From assembly GCA_002748665.1 (NCBI GenBank), contig PDTB01000021.1:94356-158355 (forward strand): DNA of 64,000 nucleotides, in the 5' to 3' direction. The notes beneath the pieces are model-generated. The model ran no database searches. It worked only from the letters and a program-made list of their open reading frames with translations, and had not been told where the DNA came from. Each line of letters begins with the position of its first letter. Position 1 is the first letter of the stretch. Of the stretch, positions 61,811-64,000 are shown one piece after another. The position numbers were made by a program, and so were the translations under genes. This stretch comes from Dethiosulfovibrio peptidovorans. Its GTDB lineage: Bacteria > Synergistota > Synergistia > Synergistales > Dethiosulfovibrionaceae.

Positions 61811-63877
61811 ATGACTGAAATAAATCTTAATAAAATTAGGAATATAGGTATTGCCGCTCATATTGATGCGGGAAAGACGACGACTACCGAGCGGATCCTG
61901 TTCTACACCGGTCGGAACTACAAGATTGGTGAGGTTCACGAGGGTGCGGCCACCATGGACTGGATGGAACAGGAGCGAGAGAGGGGCATTACCATCACTT
62001 CCGCCGCTACCACCTGTCAGTGGAAGGGTCATAACATCAATATAATTGATACGCCCGGGCACGTGGACTTTACCGTCGAGGTGGAGCGCTCCATGCGGGT
62101 GCTGGATGGGGCCGTCTCCGTCTTCTGTGCTGTTGGCGGCGTTGAGCCTCAGTCCGAAACTGTGTGGCGTCAGGCCGACAAGTATGGTGTGCCCCGCATA
62201 GCTTTTGTCAACAAGATGGACCGGGTTGGGGCCAATTTTCTCAATGTGGTAAGCCAGGTCAGGGAGCGTCTTGGTGCTGTCGCCGTGCCTCTCCAGATTC
62301 CTATCGGGGCTGAGGAAAATTTTCAGGGTGTGGTCGATCTCATTGAGATGAAGGCCGTTGTCTTCTCGGACGTTATGGGGGCCGAGCCCGTGGTTCAGGA
62401 AATCCCGTCCGAGCTTGTTGACGAGGCTGGGATGTATCGGGAGTCTATGATTGAGGCTTTGGCCGATTTTGACGAGGACATCATGGCTCTTTTTCTGGAA
62501 GGGGAACCCGTATCCAGCGATATGATCCGTGCTGCGATCCGAAAGAGTACCATTGCTCTTGAGATCGTGCCAGCGATGTGCGGCACTGCCTTTAAGAACA
62601 AAGGGGTTCAGCCTCTTCTCGACGCTGTGGTCTCCTATCTTCCCAGCCCTCTGGATTTGCCGGCTGTGTTGGGCGAGAACCCTGACGATGGGGCTGAGGT
62701 TAGCAGGGCGGCTGATGCCGTAGCGCCTGTGTCGGCCTTGGCCTTTAAGGTCGCTGTCGATCCTTTCGTGGGGAAATTGACCTTCTGTCGAATTTACTCT
62801 GGGACCATTAAATCAGGCATGACTCTGTATAATCCCTCAAGCCGAAAGAAGGAGCGTATCGGTCGAATTCTACAGATGCATGCCAACAAGAGAACCGATA
62901 TCGACGAGGCAGGCGCAGGAATGATTATCGCTTTGCCAGGTCTCAAGGCCACCAGGACTGGCGACACCCTTTGTGACGAGAAGTACCCCGTAGTTCTGGA
63001 GACTCTCGAATTCCCCGAACCTGTTATCTCCTTGGCCGTGGAACCTATGACTCAGAGCGATAAGGACAAGCTCTCGAAGGGGCTTATCGCTCTGGCTGAG
63101 GAGGATCCCACGTTCGTGGTCAGAAACGATGAGGAGACTGGGCAGACTGTTATCTCAGGGATGGGAGAGCTTCATCTCGACATCATTGTCGATCGGCTTA
63201 AGAGGGAGTTCAAAGTCGGCGTCAACGTCGGTCGTCCCCAAGTCTCTTACAGAGAGGCTATTACCAAGGCTGTTACTGAGGTTCAGGGGAAATTTGTCCG
63301 CCAGAGCGGTGGTCGGGGGCAGTACGGCGATGTCGTCATCAACATGGAGCCTCTTGAGGAGGGCAAGGGTTTTGTGTTCGAGGACAAGATCGTCGGTGGG
63401 GTTATCCCCAGGGAGTACATCCCCGCCGTGCAGAAGGGGTTGGATGAGGCCATTACCAACGGCATCTTGGGAGGCTTCCCCGTGATCGGTGTCAAGATTG
63501 AGCTGGTTTACGGTAGTTATCATGACGTGGACAGCTCGGAAATGGCCTTCAAAATTGCAGCTTCTATGGCCTTCAAGGAAGCGATGCGCAAAGCCGGTCC
63601 TGCTCTCATGGAGCCTGTCATGTTCGTCGAGGTGGTCACGCCTGAGGAGTACGTAGGCGATGTCATGGGCGATCTGTCCTCTCGCCGGGGACGGGTCGAG
63701 GGTATGGATGTTCGTGGGAATGCCAGGGCTATCAAGGCCTTTGTGCCCCTGGGCGAGATGTTTGGGTACGCCACGGATGTTCGGAGCAAGACCTCTGGCC
63801 GGGCGACCTATACCATGCAGTTCGATCATTATGAGGCCGTCCCGGCGGGTGTCGCCGAGGACATCCTCAAAAAATAA
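61811..63877 (+). CDS. fusA: Elongation factor G
   Basis: 688 residues. GTPase motifs '[20 protein letters not shown]', '[20 protein letters not shown]' and '[12 protein letters not shown]'. Domain IV tip region is around '[16 protein letters not shown]', and domain V is near the end ('[16 protein letters not shown]'). It drives translocation on the ribosome. I choose ATG 61811, which has AGGTGAT ahead; GTG 61802 and ATG 61805 are in frame. Upstream it follows rpsG after 49 bases; tuf follows after 26 bases. Confidence 0.96.
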   Translation: MTEINLNKIRNIGIAAHIDAGKTTTTERILFYTGRNYKIGEVHEGAATMDWMEQERERGITITSAATTCQWKGHNINIIDTPGHVDFTVEVERSMRVLDGAVSVFCAVGGVEPQSETVWRQADKYGVPRIAFVNKMDRVGANFLNVVSQVRERLGAVAVPLQIPIGAEENFQGVVDLIEMKAVVFSDVMGAEPVVQEIPSELVDEAGMYRESMIEALADFDEDIMALFLEGEPVSSDMIRAAIRKSTIALEIVPAMCGTAFKNKGVQPLLDAVVSYLPSPLDLPAVLGENPDDGAEVSRAADAVAPVSALAFKVAVDPFVGKLTFCRIYSGTIKSGMTLYNPSSRKKERIGRILQMHANKRTDIDEAGAGMIIALPGLKATRTGDTLCDEKYPVVLETLEFPEPVISLAVEPMTQSDKDKLSKGLIALAEEDPTFVVRNDEETGQTVISGMGELHLDIIVDRLKREFKVGVNVGRPQVSYREAITKAVTEVQGKFVRQSGGRGQYGDVVINMEPLEEGKGFVFEDKIVGGVIPREYIPAVQKGLDEAITNGILGGFPVIGVKIELVYGSYHDVDSSEMAFKIAASMAFKEAMRKAGPALMEPVMFVEVVTPEEYVGDVMGDLSSRRGRVEGMDVRGNARAIKAFVPLGEMFGYATDVRSKTSGRATYTMQFDHYEAVPAGVAEDILKK

Positions 63878-63903
63878 CGTTTCTGACGTAGGAGGGAATA
63901 TCC

Positions 63904-64000
63904 ATGGCAAAAGAGAAGTTTGAGAGGACAAAGCCGCACCTGAACATTGGTACGATAGGTCACATTGACCACGGCAAGACGACGCTGACGGCGGCGATAT
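63904..64000 (+). CDS. tuf: Elongation factor Tu, N-terminal part
   Basis: The first 32 codons are present before the window ends. '[20 protein letters not shown]' and '[11 protein letters not shown]' are the standard EF-Tu start and P-loop. GTAGGAGGGAA precedes the ATG. It follows fusA in the usual str-operon order. Confidence 0.96.
   Translation, partial: MAKEKFERTKPHLNIGTIGHIDHGKTTLTAAI

Overview
The window reads as a chromosome segment of an anaerobic, amino-acid- or organic-acid-fermenting bacterium. My best guess is phylum Synergistota (a Dethiosulfovibrio- or Jonquetella-like organism). This rests on the many TRAP and tripartite tricarboxylate (TTT) transporters, a peptide ABC operon, a SYLF-domain envelope protein, and unusually long RpoC (1660 aa) with large insertions. 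It is inference from gene content, not a database match. Flanking genes look G+C-rich (a sample 60-base line in lplA has 34/60 G+C). The middle of the window (about 6.8-30.7 kb) is visibly AT-richer (sample lines 21/60 and 24/60), which suggests acquired DNA.

Layout. (1) 1-6.7 kb: the 3' part of an RND efflux pump, then lipoate-protein ligase, an alpha/beta hydrolase, panC, a Vat-type xenobiotic acetyltransferase, a broken GNAT acetyltransferase and a methyltransferase. (2) 6.8-8.8 kb: a very AT-rich gene for a secreted protein, bounded by fragments that match the ends of a dispersed repeat, then a gene-poor decayed stretch. (3) 8.8-13.2 kb: a GntR regulator, a complete TRAP transporter and a metallo-beta-lactamase-fold enzyme. 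(4) 14.0-30.7 kb: an IclR regulator divergent from a run of 14 co-directional genes. These encode a TPP enzyme, type I dehydroquinate dehydratase, a TIM-barrel isomerase/dehydratase, a CoA-acylating aldehyde dehydrogenase, a TTT transporter, shikimate dehydrogenase, an HMG-CoA-lyase-like enzyme, a Gfo/Idh dehydrogenase, a second TRAP transporter and an extra TctC. This is the most interesting region: it looks like a complete import-and-degrade operon for a hydroaromatic (quinate/shikimate-like) acid. (5) 30.8-36.4 kb: a dipeptide/oligopeptide ABC operon on the minus strand. (6) 36.8-51.4 kb: housekeeping and envelope genes (nucleoside kinase, miniature LacI-type regulator, Mrp, degenerate GGDEF protein, DUF4139 protein, ychF, CapD-like epimerase, SYLF protein, a 6S-like RNA, HAD hydrolase, rarA, GntR, cobalamin adenosyltransferase). 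(7) 51.6-64 kb: tRNA-Leu(CAG), rpoB, rpoC, an L7Ae-like protein, rpsL, rpsG, fusA and the start of tuf.

Structure beyond genes. A family of about 250-bp foldback repeats occurs three times (1612-1864, 14839-15095, 50616-50862). Each copy is an imperfect inverted repeat end to end with a small central hairpin; the loop of that hairpin is inverted in one copy. Intercistronic hairpins separate the binding-protein gene from the permease genes in three transport operons. RpoC carries two large lineage-type insertions. No CRISPR array, complete insertion sequence or prophage was seen.
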